Below, in pieces: positions 14,981 through 22,387 of a stretch of DNA of 64,000 bases (positions are counted from its first letter, which is position 1; every line of letters begins with the position of its first letter). The position numbers and the translations under genes were made by a program. The notes below the pieces were generated by a model. It saw nothing but the letters and a program-made list of their open reading frames with translations. It had not been told where the DNA came from and ran no database searches. This DNA is from CAYVQE01 sp964633205 (GTDB lineage Bacteria; Myxococcota; B64-G9): contig CAZWFN010000003.1 in assembly GCA_964633205.1 (NCBI GenBank), positions 1-64,000 of the forward strand, given 5' to 3'.

Positions 14981-16749
14981 GCCGGGCCGCCGGGCCGGAG
15001 CTGGGTCAGACCTTCCGGCTGGTGCTCGGCCTGCGCTTCATCCTGTTCGCCCGCCGCCTCGGCCGCCGGGGCCTGGTGGGGGCCGTGTTCGGCGGGCTGC
15101 TGTCGGCCGGGTTGGCCGGTGGGCTGGGCCTGGCCGCCTGGTGGCTGTTCGCCCGGGTCGAGGCCATCGCCGGCCACCCGGTCTGGATGGCCTTCAGCCT
15201 GGGGCTGTTCTGCTTCTTGCTCGGTCTGTTCTGGGTCATCTGGCCGGTGATCGCCGCCCGGGTCGACGAGGCCTACGAGATGGGCCGTTTCATCCACTTT
15301 CCGATCCGGCCGCTGCGGCTCTATGGTCTGCAGAGCCTGGTGGGCCTGGTCGAGCCGGCGGCGGTGTTCTTCTACCCGATCCTGATCGGGGCCCAGCTCG
15401 GCCTGGCCGCCAGCCTGGGGCCGGGCTGGCCGGCGGCGCTGGGCCTGTCGCTGTGCTTCGTGTTCATGTGCGCCGCCACCGGCCGCTGCCTGCTCAACCT
15501 GATGCTCAACGTGATGACCTCCCGCCGCTCGGGCGAGATCCTGTTCGCCGGCCTGCTGGTCAGCCTGGGTCTGGCGGCGCTGCTGCCGCCGGTCGACGCC
15601 TCGTGGCTGTTCGCCCGGCTGGGCGGCTTCGGCGCCGAGCCGCGGGATCTGGCGCTGCTGGCCAACACCGCCCGGGCGGTGGCCGCCACCCCGCCCGGCC
15701 TGCTGGCCCGCGGCCTGGCCGCCGCCGCCGACGGACAGGCCGCCGCCGCCCTGGGCGCCGGCGCCTTGATGCTGGCCTGCGGTGGCCTGGCCTGGCTGTT
15801 GGGGCTGTGGCTGCTGCTGCGCTTCTACCGCGGCGGCCGCGGCTTGTCGCTGTGGCCCGGCCGCCGCGGCCCGGGAACCGAGCGCCGAAGCCCGGGAACC
15901 GAGCGCCGAAGCCCGGGAACCGAGCGCCGAAGCCCGGGAACCGAGCGCCGAAGCCTCCGGCGAAGGCGGTGGCGAAGGCGGTGGCGAAGGCGGTGGCGAA
16001 GGTGGCGGTTCTGGCCGGCCGGTCCGCTGGCGGCCATCGCGGCCAAGGAGGTGGTCACCCTGGCGCGCAACCCCAAGGGTCGGTTGCTGTTCGCGGTGCC
16101 GTTCTTCCTGCTGATCATCCTCAAGATCATCGGTGCCGGTCAGTTGCTGCGCTACCTGTGGGGCGATGCCTGGGCGGCCGGGCTGTGGTCGCTGCTGGGC
16201 GCCTACGTGCTCAGCGTGCTCGGCGGCCAGCTGTTCGTCAACGGCTTCGGCTACGACGGCTGGGCGGTGCGCTGGGTCTACTGGGCGCCGCTGCGGCCGC
16301 GGCACTGGCTGCTGGGGCGCAACCTGGGCCAGGGGCTGTTCGCCGGGGTGCAGTTCGCCGGGTTGGGCGGGCTGCTGTACGGCTTGCTGCCGGACGCCGG
16401 GCCGCGGTTGCTGGCCTTGCCGATCTGCGCCTTCGCCTTCGGCCTGGTCGTGTTGTTGGCGGTCGGCGACCTGTTGTCGTTGCGCTTTCCGCGGCGGTTC
16501 CACTTCAGCCTGGCGCGCCGCGACCGGCCGGCCGCGGCCGCCTTCATCTGGATGCTGGTGGCGCTGGCGCTGTGCTCGCTGGTGGTGTTGGCGGTGCTGG
16601 GCCTGGCCGGCCACAGCCCGCTGGCGCTGCACCTGGGCCTGCTGGGATTGGTCGCCGGGGGCGGGGCGGTGTACGCCGGATTGCTGCCGCTGGCGGCCCG
16701 GCTGCTCGCCTCCCGGCGCGAGCGGCTGATCGCCGCGGTCAGCGGCTGA
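14977..16749 (+). CDS. ABC-2-type membrane permease with an internal repeat tract
   Basis: The start at ATG 14977 overlaps the ATPase gene stop (ATGA). The 590-residue protein has two halves, each with about five to six hydrophobic segments, joined at residues about 285-345. The joining piece is odd: four copies of a 7-residue unit PGTERRS, then an Arg/Trp-rich stretch. In another frame the same bases encode AREPSAE repeats and a GEGG repeat, a much more usual linker. Compensating frameshifts in this tract are therefore possible. The second half begins with LAAIAAKEVVTLARNPKG. Partner of the upstream ATPase; substrate unknown. Confidence 0.8.
   Translation: MSRAAGPELGQTFRLVLGLRFILFARRLGRRGLVGAVFGGLLSAGLAGGLGLAAWWLFARVEAIAGHPVWMAFSLGLFCFLLGLFWVIWPVIAARVDEAYEMGRFIHFPIRPLRLYGLQSLVGLVEPAAVFFYPILIGAQLGLAASLGPGWPAALGLSLCFVFMCAATGRCLLNLMLNVMTSRRSGEILFAGLLVSLGLAALLPPVDASWLFARLGGFGAEPRDLALLANTARAVAATPPGLLARGLAAAADGQAAAALGAGALMLACGGLAWLLGLWLLLRFYRGGRGLSLWPGRRGPGTERRSPGTERRSPGTERRSPGTERRSLRRRRWRRRWRRRWRRWRFWPAGPLAAIAAKEVVTLARNPKGRLLFAVPFFLLIILKIIGAGQLLRYLWGDAWAAGLWSLLGAYVLSVLGGQLFVNGFGYDGWAVRWVYWAPLRPRHWLLGRNLGQGLFAGVQFAGLGGLLYGLLPDAGPRLLALPICAFAFGLVVLLAVGDLLSLRFPRRFHFSLARRDRPAAAAFIWMLVALALCSLVVLAVLGLAGHSPLALHLGLLGLVAGGGAVYAGLLPLAARLLASRRERLIAAVSG
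15867..16013 (+). repeat. Coding minisatellite: 21-bp and 12-bp tandem repeats
   Basis: The 21-bp unit CCCGGGAACCGAGCGCCGAAG occurs about four times in a row from 15867 to 15955. It is followed at once by about four copies of the 12-bp unit GGCGAAGGCGGT up to about 16010, the last ones slightly changed. Both units are multiples of three, so copy-number change keeps the permease reading frame. Confidence 0.9.
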
Positions 16750-16800
16750 GCGCGATGGTCGGTTCGGCTGGCGGGGTCGGCCCGGCGGGCGCCGAGAGGT

Positions 16801-17472
16801 CTACTTCTTGCCGCTGGGCTTCTTCTTGCCGGCGGCTTTTTTCTTGCCGGCGGCTTTTTTCTTGCCGGCGGGCTTTTTCTTGGTACCGGCCTTTTTCTCG
16901 GCTCCGCCCTTGGTGGGCTTGCGGGTGCGCTCGACCCGGGCGATGGCGTCGGCGGCCTCTTCGATCGTCTCGGAGCCGAAGATGCGCGCCAGAAAGCCGG
17001 ACTTGGGGCCGGGGGCGGCGCGGATGCGGCGGTCGGCACCGGCCTTGAGCAGGATGGTGTCCTGGCCGAACACCGCGTGCTGCGGCTCGATCCGGATGCG
17101 CCGGCCCTCGGACAGGCTGAGCTCCACCACCCGCCACCGCTCGTCGACCTCCACGTCGACCAGCGAGCCGAGCAGCTTGCCGTCCTTGGCGGTGACCGGC
17201 ATGCCCATCAGGTCCTTGAGGCTGCGGCCCACCGGCGCCTTGGCCTTGTAGGCCGCCGCCTTGTCGACGAACACGACCTCCTCGCCGATCTTGGCGACAT
17301 CGCGTGCATCGACCCAGCCCTGGTGGCGGCCCATGCCGCTCTGGCGCACCAGGATGCCCGCCACCGCCTTGCGGGCGGGGTTGAGGTAGACCTTCTGCAC
17401 CAGGCCCAGCACCCGGCCCTCGGCCAGGGAGATGACCTGCATGCCCTGGATTTCCTGCAGCAGCCGTAGCAT
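16801..17472 (-). CDS. PRC-barrel protein with histone-H1-like basic tail (copy 1)
   Basis: The start is the ATG at 17470-17472, preceded by GGGGG. The 223-residue protein has two PRC-barrel-like beta domains: residues 1-75 (EIQGMQVISLAEGRVLGLVQ) and 80-155 (LKDLMGMPVTAKDGKLLGSL). Residues about 185-223 are Lys/Ala/Pro-rich with three near-identical GKKKAA-type units, like histone H1 C-termini and other bacterial DNA-compacting tails. PRC barrels are small protein-binding modules found in RNA processing, photosynthesis and partition proteins. A basic tail suggests contact with DNA or RNA; that is inference. The adjacent upstream gene is a paralogue with the same layout. Confidence 0.8.
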   Translation of the reverse strand: MLRLLQEIQGMQVISLAEGRVLGLVQKVYLNPARKAVAGILVRQSGMGRHQGWVDARDVAKIGEEVVFVDKAAAYKAKAPVGRSLKDLMGMPVTAKDGKLLGSLVDVEVDERWRVVELSLSEGRRIRIEPQHAVFGQDTILLKAGADRRIRAAPGPKSGFLARIFGSETIEEAADAIARVERTRKPTKGGAEKKAGTKKKPAGKKKAAGKKKAAGKKKPSGKK

Positions 17473-17518
17473 GTGTCCCCCTTTGCGACGGGTCGCGATA
17501 ACGGCCGGTGGTCTGGTG

Positions 17519-18157
17519 CTACTTCTTCTTGCGCGCGGACTTCGCGGTCGACCTGGCGCTCGATTTCGCAGCGGCCTTCTTGGCCGGTTTCTTGGTGGGC
17601 TTCTTGGCCGGCTTCTTCTTGCTGCCGCTCTTGCCGCTGCCGCCGCTCGACTCGGCCTCGCCCTGGAACACCCGCGCCAGGAAACCGCCCTGGCCCTCGA
17701 TGTCCTCGACCACCTCGTCACCGGCGCCGGCCCGCAGCAGGATGGTGTCCTCACCGAACACCGCATCGCCGCCCACCTCGACCGCGCCGCCGCTGTCGAG
17801 CACGATGCCGGCGATCTGCCAGTTCTCGGTCTCGAGCACCACGTCTTCCAGCGAGCCCAGCCGGCGGCCGTCCATGCTCATCACCGGCAGGCCGAGCATG
17901 TCCTTGACGTCGCGGCCGGACGGCTCGTCATCGCGCACCGCCCGCATGGCGGTCAGAAACACCACGTCCTGGCCCACCCGCTCGATGCCGCTGACGCGCG
18001 ACCAGTGCTCGCCGGACATCAGCTTGCCGCGGAACACCAGCCCCACGGCGGCGCGCTTCTTGGAGTCGAGTTGCAGCCGGCGCACCGAGCCCAGCAGGCG
18101 GCCTTCCTTGTCGGCCAGCACTTCCATCCCCTTGAGCTTCTGGTAGCGAATTCTCAT
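17519..18157 (-). CDS. PRC-barrel protein with histone-H1-like basic tail (copy 2)
   Basis: The 212-residue paralogue starts at the ATG at 18155-18157, with GGGGAGG upstream. It has two PRC-barrel-like halves (KLKGMEVLADKEGRLLGSV, then VKDMLGLPVMSMDGRRLGSL). The shared motif AVFGEDTILLRAG matches AVFGQDTILLKAG in copy 1. The tail at about 172-212 has KKKPAKKPTKKPAKK-type repeats ending in KSARKKK. It lies 46 bases upstream of copy 1 in the same direction, so the two form an operon. Sequence identity is moderate, indicating an old duplication. Confidence 0.8.
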   Translation of the reverse strand: MRIRYQKLKGMEVLADKEGRLLGSVRRLQLDSKKRAAVGLVFRGKLMSGEHWSRVSGIERVGQDVVFLTAMRAVRDDEPSGRDVKDMLGLPVMSMDGRRLGSLEDVVLETENWQIAGIVLDSGGAVEVGGDAVFGEDTILLRAGAGDEVVEDIEGQGGFLARVFQGEAESSGGSGKSGSKKKPAKKPTKKPAKKAAAKSSARSTAKSARKKK

Positions 18158-18277
18158 CGTGCCTCCCCGGCGGGTTGTCCCCCCTGCATAGCGCGCGCCC
18201 GCGCTGCAAGTCAAGCTTGCCCGGCCGGCGGCGGCAGCGGTATCCTGGACCTGGTGGGGCTCGGATCTGGAGGGAGC

Positions 18278-18919
18278 ATGGACTGGCGTTGGTGTCGAGT
18301 GCTGCTGCTGGCCGGCGGCGTCGGGCTGGCCGGCTGCCCGGCGCAGGAGCCCGCCATCGAGTCGCTGGAGCGCGACGGCGGCGACCGGGCCGCGGCGCGG
18401 GACCAGGCGGCGCAGAAGAAGGGGCGGGGCAACTTCGACTTCGATGCCGGGGTGCCGGCGGGCTTCATCGACCCCATCGAGGCCCGGCACCGGATCCGCG
18501 ACCCCATCCTGTACGCCAAAAAGCTCGACGAGCTGACCGCCCAGCTCGACCTGGACGATGCGCCGGATTACACCAAGAAGCTGCTGGCCCACGCCGAGGC
18601 GGTGGCCAAGATCATCCGGGTGGAGCTGGACGACTGCGATCGGGCCATCGAGCGGGTAGGCGCCTACTTCGAGGAGCACGAGAAGGAGATCGCCGCCCTG
18701 GCGGCCGCGGCCGAACAGGCCCGGGCGGCCATGGAGCCCGAGGCGCTCGAGAAGGCCAACACCCGCAACCTGATGCTGGTGGCCCCGCGCGCCCGCAGCC
18801 TGTTCCGGACCCAGTCGCGTTTCGTCATCAAGTACAAGGACCAACCCGACAAGCTGGCCGAGCTGACCGGCCTGACCGAGCCGCTGGTCGATGCCCTCGG
18901 CGCCCTGCTCGAGCATTGA
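18278..18919 (+). CDS. Lipoprotein of unknown function, helical
   Basis: The start is ATG 18278, 6 bases after GGAGGG. Residues 1-20 form a signal peptide with lipobox LAGC. The remaining 190 residues are charged and mostly helical (Ala, Glu, Lys, Asp), with possible coiled coil at about 105-155. No family is recognised. It ends 39 bases before the BMC operon and points the same way, but its lipoprotein nature makes a direct role in the compartment unlikely. Confidence 0.75.
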   Translation: MDWRWCRVLLLAGGVGLAGCPAQEPAIESLERDGGDRAAARDQAAQKKGRGNFDFDAGVPAGFIDPIEARHRIRDPILYAKKLDELTAQLDLDDAPDYTKKLLAHAEAVAKIIRVELDDCDRAIERVGAYFEEHEKEIAALAAAAEQARAAMEPEALEKANTRNLMLVAPRARSLFRTQSRFVIKYKDQPDKLAELTGLTEPLVDALGALLEH

Positions 18920-18958
18920 CGGCGGGGCGGCGCTTGACAAGTCGCGGTCCAGGATGAT

Positions 18959-19699
18959 GTGATTTCGGCTGTTTTTCTGGCCTTCGAGGCCGCAGCGAGG
19001 TCGCTCCCCATCGCCGAGGATCGCCGCATACCGGTCGCCCTGTCGGCCCGCCACGTGCACCTGTCCAAGGAGCACGTCGAGGCCCTGTTCGGCGCTGGAG
19101 CCCAGCTGACGCCGCGGGCGGATCTGTCCCAGCCGGGCCAGTTCGCCTGCCAGGAGACCGTCGACGTGCTGGGCCCCAAGCGGGCCATCCGCGGGGTGCG
19201 GGTGCTGGGCCCGGCCCGCGGCGCCAGCCAGGTCGAGCTGGCCGTGACCGACGGGGTGGTGCTGGGGCTGAACCTGCCGGTGCGGGTCTCGGGCGATACG
19301 GCCCACACGCCGGGCGCCCACCTGATCGGCCCGCGCGGCGCGGTCCGGCTGCGCGAGGGCTGCATCGTGGCCGCCCGCCACATCCACGCCAGCCCCGGAG
19401 ACGCCCGCCGCTTGGGTATCGCCGACGGCCAGCGGGTCTACGTGCGCTTCGCCGGTCCGCGGGGCTTGATCTACGACGAGGTGGTGGTGCGCGTCAGCGA
19501 CGCTTTCCGCACCGAGCTGCACCTCGACACCGACGAGGGCAACGCCGCTGGCATCCGGCCCGGCGACCGGGTGCAGGTGGTCGCCGATCTGTGCCGCGAC
19601 CTGTGCCCCGTGGACAACTGTCCCATCGAGCCGGCGGTGGAGCCGGGCACGGGGCGGCCCTACTGCCCATACACCGCGGAGAAGGTGAGCATCCGCTAG
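18959..19699 (+). CDS. pduL: PduL-type phosphate acyltransferase with Cys-rich C-terminal tail
   Basis: PduL makes acyl phosphate and CoA from acyl-CoA inside microcompartments. Zinc-site motifs are visible: SARHVHLS (His32, His34), ARHIHASP (His141, His143) and TELHLDTDEGNA (His188). The first 15 residues are hydrophobic and could be a targeting helix. At 246 residues it is about 35 longer than typical. The extra C-terminus holds Cys212, Cys216, Cys221 and Cys236, spaced like a metal site. It starts at GTG 18959, the only reasonable start before the first His motif. TTGACA at 18934-18939 lies close upstream but no good -10 fits. First gene of the BMC operon. Confidence 0.9.
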   Translation: MISAVFLAFEAAARSLPIAEDRRIPVALSARHVHLSKEHVEALFGAGAQLTPRADLSQPGQFACQETVDVLGPKRAIRGVRVLGPARGASQVELAVTDGVVLGLNLPVRVSGDTAHTPGAHLIGPRGAVRLREGCIVAARHIHASPGDARRLGIADGQRVYVRFAGPRGLIYDEVVVRVSDAFRTELHLDTDEGNAAGIRPGDRVQVVADLCRDLCPVDNCPIEPAVEPGTGRPYCPYTAEKVSIR

Positions 19700-19703
19700 G
19701 CGG

Positions 19704-20510
19704 ATGCCCGCGCTGGCCATGGCCGCGGAAGTGGAGACCGATCCGGTGCCCGACGAGGTCGACAGCGAGCGTCTGGTCCAGCGGGTGACCGAGCTGGTCC
19801 TGGCCCGATTGGGCGCCGATCGCCGCGCCGGACAGCCGGCCCGCCGGCGGCCCGTAGAGCTGCTGCTGCCGGTGCAGCCGGCCGGCGACCATGCCCTGCT
19901 GCGCCAGATCGCGCAGCTGGCCCGCGCCGGCAACCCGGTGGCCTGCCGCACCACGGCGGCGGTGGCCGACTGGCTGGTGCGTTCCGGCCACCGCTCTCAG
20001 CTGGACGGGCCGGTGACGGTGCTGGCCGAGTCGCTGGACGAGGCGCTGGCCGCGCTGGACGGCCGGGCGCTGTGGCTGCTGGGTGCGCTGGGCTTCGGCC
20101 TGGCCGGGCGCCTGGTGCGGCTCGAGGACGACGATCCCTTCGTGCGCTTGGTGTCCCAGGCGCTGCTGCGCGGCCGGCGCGTGCTGCTGGTGGCCGAAGA
20201 CCTGGAGCCGGCCGCGGCCGCCGCCGGCCCGGTGGCCGAGCGGGCCGCCGGGCTGCTGGCCGATCTGGAGCGGCTGGGCCTCGAGCGGCTGCCGCCCTCG
20301 GCCCTGGCCGATCGGGTGGCGGCGCTGGAGGCCGGCGATACCACCGCCAGCCAGGCCCTGGCCGGGCTGGTGACCGAGGCCGACGTCGAGCAGCTGGCGG
20401 CGGACGGCCCGCGGCGGCTGTCGCTGGCGCCCGGCACCATCGTCACCCCGCTGGCCCGCAGCCGGGCGGGTGAGCTGGGTCTGGAGCTGATCGAAGCCGA
20501 GCGCGGCTGA
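19704..20510 (+). CDS. BMC-associated flavoprotein-like protein with encapsulation-type helix
   Basis: The 268-residue protein has an N-terminal amphipathic helix SERLVQRVTELVLARLG after a short leader, the usual look of an encapsulation peptide, then a basic linker. The rest alternates strands and helices. The stretch LWLLGALGFGLAGRLVRLE and the following VSQALLRGRRVLLVAEDL parallel VYLPNMSLNALSKIGRL and VQALLRGIPVRASRDSL in the N-terminal part of the DeoC fusion at 27185. Both look like the flavoprotein-like (PPC decarboxylase-fold) proteins seen in several BMC loci, but I see no catalytic signature. Function in the compartment is unknown. The start could also be ATG 19719. Confidence 0.65.
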   Translation: MPALAMAAEVETDPVPDEVDSERLVQRVTELVLARLGADRRAGQPARRRPVELLLPVQPAGDHALLRQIAQLARAGNPVACRTTAAVADWLVRSGHRSQLDGPVTVLAESLDEALAALDGRALWLLGALGFGLAGRLVRLEDDDPFVRLVSQALLRGRRVLLVAEDLEPAAAAAGPVAERAAGLLADLERLGLERLPPSALADRVAALEAGDTTASQALAGLVTEADVEQLAADGPRRLSLAPGTIVTPLARSRAGELGLELIEAERG

Positions 20511-20550
20511 GGCCGGCGCGGCCGGGCCGCTGGACGAGGAGAGGCGAGCC

Positions 20551-20844
20551 ATGTTCTTGGCGAAAGTGGTCGGAACGGTGGTCAGCAGCCGCAAGACCGA
20601 GCTGCTGGTCGGGCGCAAGCTGCTGGTGGTCGAGCCGGTGGACTTCGATCAGCAGCAGCCCGAGGGCAAACCCCTGGTGGCGGTCGATTCGGTCGGCGCC
20701 GGCGAGGGCGAGGTGGTGCTGGTGGTCCAGGGCTCCTCGGCGCGGCTGACCGAATCGACCCAGGATACGCCTTGCGACGCCAGCATCATGGCCATCGTCG
20801 ACTATATCGAGATCGACGGCCGGCGCACCTTCGCCAAGTCCTGA
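20551..20844 (+). CDS. BMC-P pentameric shell vertex protein (EutN/CcmL family), copy 1
   Basis: The protein has 97 residues, the normal length for EutN/CcmL shell proteins, which form pentamers that cap the vertices of the shell. It starts FLAKVVGTVVSSRKTELLVG, with the middle VAVDSVGAGEGEVVLVVQGSSAR, a classic family pattern. A GAGGAGAGG ribosome site lies upstream. This is the first of three BMC-P genes in the operon and the most canonical one. Confidence 0.95.
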   Translation: MFLAKVVGTVVSSRKTELLVGRKLLVVEPVDFDQQQPEGKPLVAVDSVGAGEGEVVLVVQGSSARLTESTQDTPCDASIMAIVDYIEIDGRRTFAKS

Positions 20845-20869
20845 GCCCGAGCCGTAAGGAGTCGAAGCC

Positions 20870-22342
20870 ATGGGCATCTCCATTCCACCCGACCAAATCG
20901 AACGCCTGGTCCAGGAGGTGGTGCGCCAGGTGCGCCACGATTCGGCCCCGGCCCAGCCGGCCCCCGCGCCGGCTGCGATCCAGCGGCCGGCTGTGGGCCA
21001 GCGGAGGGCCCCGGCCGCCGGCGGCGAGCCGGGCGTGTTCGCCGACATGGACCGCGCCATCGATGCCGCCCAGCAGGCCTACCAGGAGTTCAGCGCGGTC
21101 AGCCTCTACCGGCGCGAGCGCTTTTTGGAAGCCATGCGCACCGCGGCCCGCGAGCACGCCGAGGCCTGGGCCCGCTCGGCGGTGGCCGAGACCGGCCTGG
21201 GCCGCGCCGAGGACAAGATCCAGAAGAACCTGCTGGCGGCCGACAAGACCCCGGGCGTCGAGGATCTGACGCCGCTGGTCTATACCGGCGACGACGGCAT
21301 GACCCTGGTGGAGCCGGCGCCCTACGGCGTGGTCGGCGCCATCACCCCGACCACCAACCCGGCCGCCACCATCATCAACAACGCCCTGTCCATCGTGGCC
21401 GCCGGCAACGCGGTGGTGTTCAACCCCCACCCCTCGGCCCGCGGCGTGAGCAACCGGGCGCTGGGCGTGCTCAACCGAGCCATCCAGCGGGCCGGCGGAC
21501 CCGAGACCCTGCTGTGCTCCATCGCCGAGCCCAGCCTGGACAGCTCGCGGGCGCTGATGGCCCATCCGGGCATCCGCCTGTTGCTGGTCACCGGCGGCGG
21601 CGCGGTGGTCGAGCTGGCCATGACCTCGGGCAAGAAGTGCATCGCCGCCGGGCCCGGCAACCCGCCGGTGATCGTGGACGACACCGCGGTCATCGCCCGG
21701 GCGGCGCGCAACATCGTCGACGGCGCCGCCTTCGACAACAACGTGCTGTGCACCGCCGAGAAGGAGGTGCTGGTCTTCGACAACGTGGCCGACGAGCTGA
21801 TCGCCGAGATGCAGGCCTGCGGCGCGGTGCTGGTCTCGGGAGCCCAACTCGACCGACTGGTCGAGGTGCTGGTCGAGCCGGGTGAGCCCTGGCCGCATCC
21901 CAACAAGGACTTCGTGGGCAAGGACGCCGGCCAGCTGCTGGCCCAGGCCGGCGTGCAGCCGCAGCGCGAGGCGCGGCTGGTCATCTGCGAGACCGACTTC
22001 GACCATCCGCTGGTGCAGGCCGAGATGCTGATGCCCATCGTGCCCATCGTGCGGGTGGCCGATCTGAGCGAGGCGCTCGACAAGGCCAAGCGGGCCGAGC
22101 ACGGCCACCGCCACTCGGCCTACATGCATTCGGAGAGCGTCAGCAACATGAGCCGGGTGGCGCGCGACATCGAGACCACCATCTTCGTCAAAAACGCCCC
22201 CTCCTACGCCGGGCTGGGCTTCGGCGGCGAGGGCCACTGCACCATGAGCATCGCCGGGCCGACCGGCGAGGGGCTGACCTCGGCGCGCAGCTTCACCCGC
22301 CAGCGGCGCTGCGTGCTGGCCGGGGCCTTTCGCATCATCTGA
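20870..22342 (+). CDS. CoA-acylating aldehyde dehydrogenase (PduP-like) with encapsulation peptide
   Basis: This enzyme oxidises an aldehyde, here probably acetaldehyde, to acyl-CoA with NAD+ inside the shell. The 490-residue protein begins with an amphipathic helix (PDQIERLVQEVVRQVR, residues 7-22) and an Ala/Pro linker, the standard encapsulation peptide design. The aldehyde dehydrogenase core follows: GVVGAITPTTNPAATIINN cofactor region, VTGGGAVV loop and catalytic Cys294 in NNVLCTAEKEV. The end FTRQRRCVLAGAFRI is typical of PduP/EutE. It is the signature core enzyme of the operon, next to the phosphotransacylase that would use its product. Confidence 0.95.
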   Translation: MGISIPPDQIERLVQEVVRQVRHDSAPAQPAPAPAAIQRPAVGQRRAPAAGGEPGVFADMDRAIDAAQQAYQEFSAVSLYRRERFLEAMRTAAREHAEAWARSAVAETGLGRAEDKIQKNLLAADKTPGVEDLTPLVYTGDDGMTLVEPAPYGVVGAITPTTNPAATIINNALSIVAAGNAVVFNPHPSARGVSNRALGVLNRAIQRAGGPETLLCSIAEPSLDSSRALMAHPGIRLLLVTGGGAVVELAMTSGKKCIAAGPGNPPVIVDDTAVIARAARNIVDGAAFDNNVLCTAEKEVLVFDNVADELIAEMQACGAVLVSGAQLDRLVEVLVEPGEPWPHPNKDFVGKDAGQLLAQAGVQPQREARLVICETDFDHPLVQAEMLMPIVPIVRVADLSEALDKAKRAEHGHRHSAYMHSESVSNMSRVARDIETTIFVKNAPSYAGLGFGGEGHCTMSIAGPTGEGLTSARSFTRQRRCVLAGAFRII

Positions 22343-22387
22343 GCCGGCGCGCGGACGCTGGCAAACGAGGCAGAAGGGGAGCCCGCG

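Noticed and set aside
15867..16013. CRISPR-like array
   Set aside because: Units are contiguous 21-bp and 12-bp tandem repeats without spacers and lie within a coding sequence. No cas gene is present anywhere in the window.
18934..18962. Promoter of the BMC operon with TTGACA at 18934
   Set aside because: A 17-base spacer would put the -10 over the GTG start of pduL, and no good -10 sequence fits. The true promoter is not identified.
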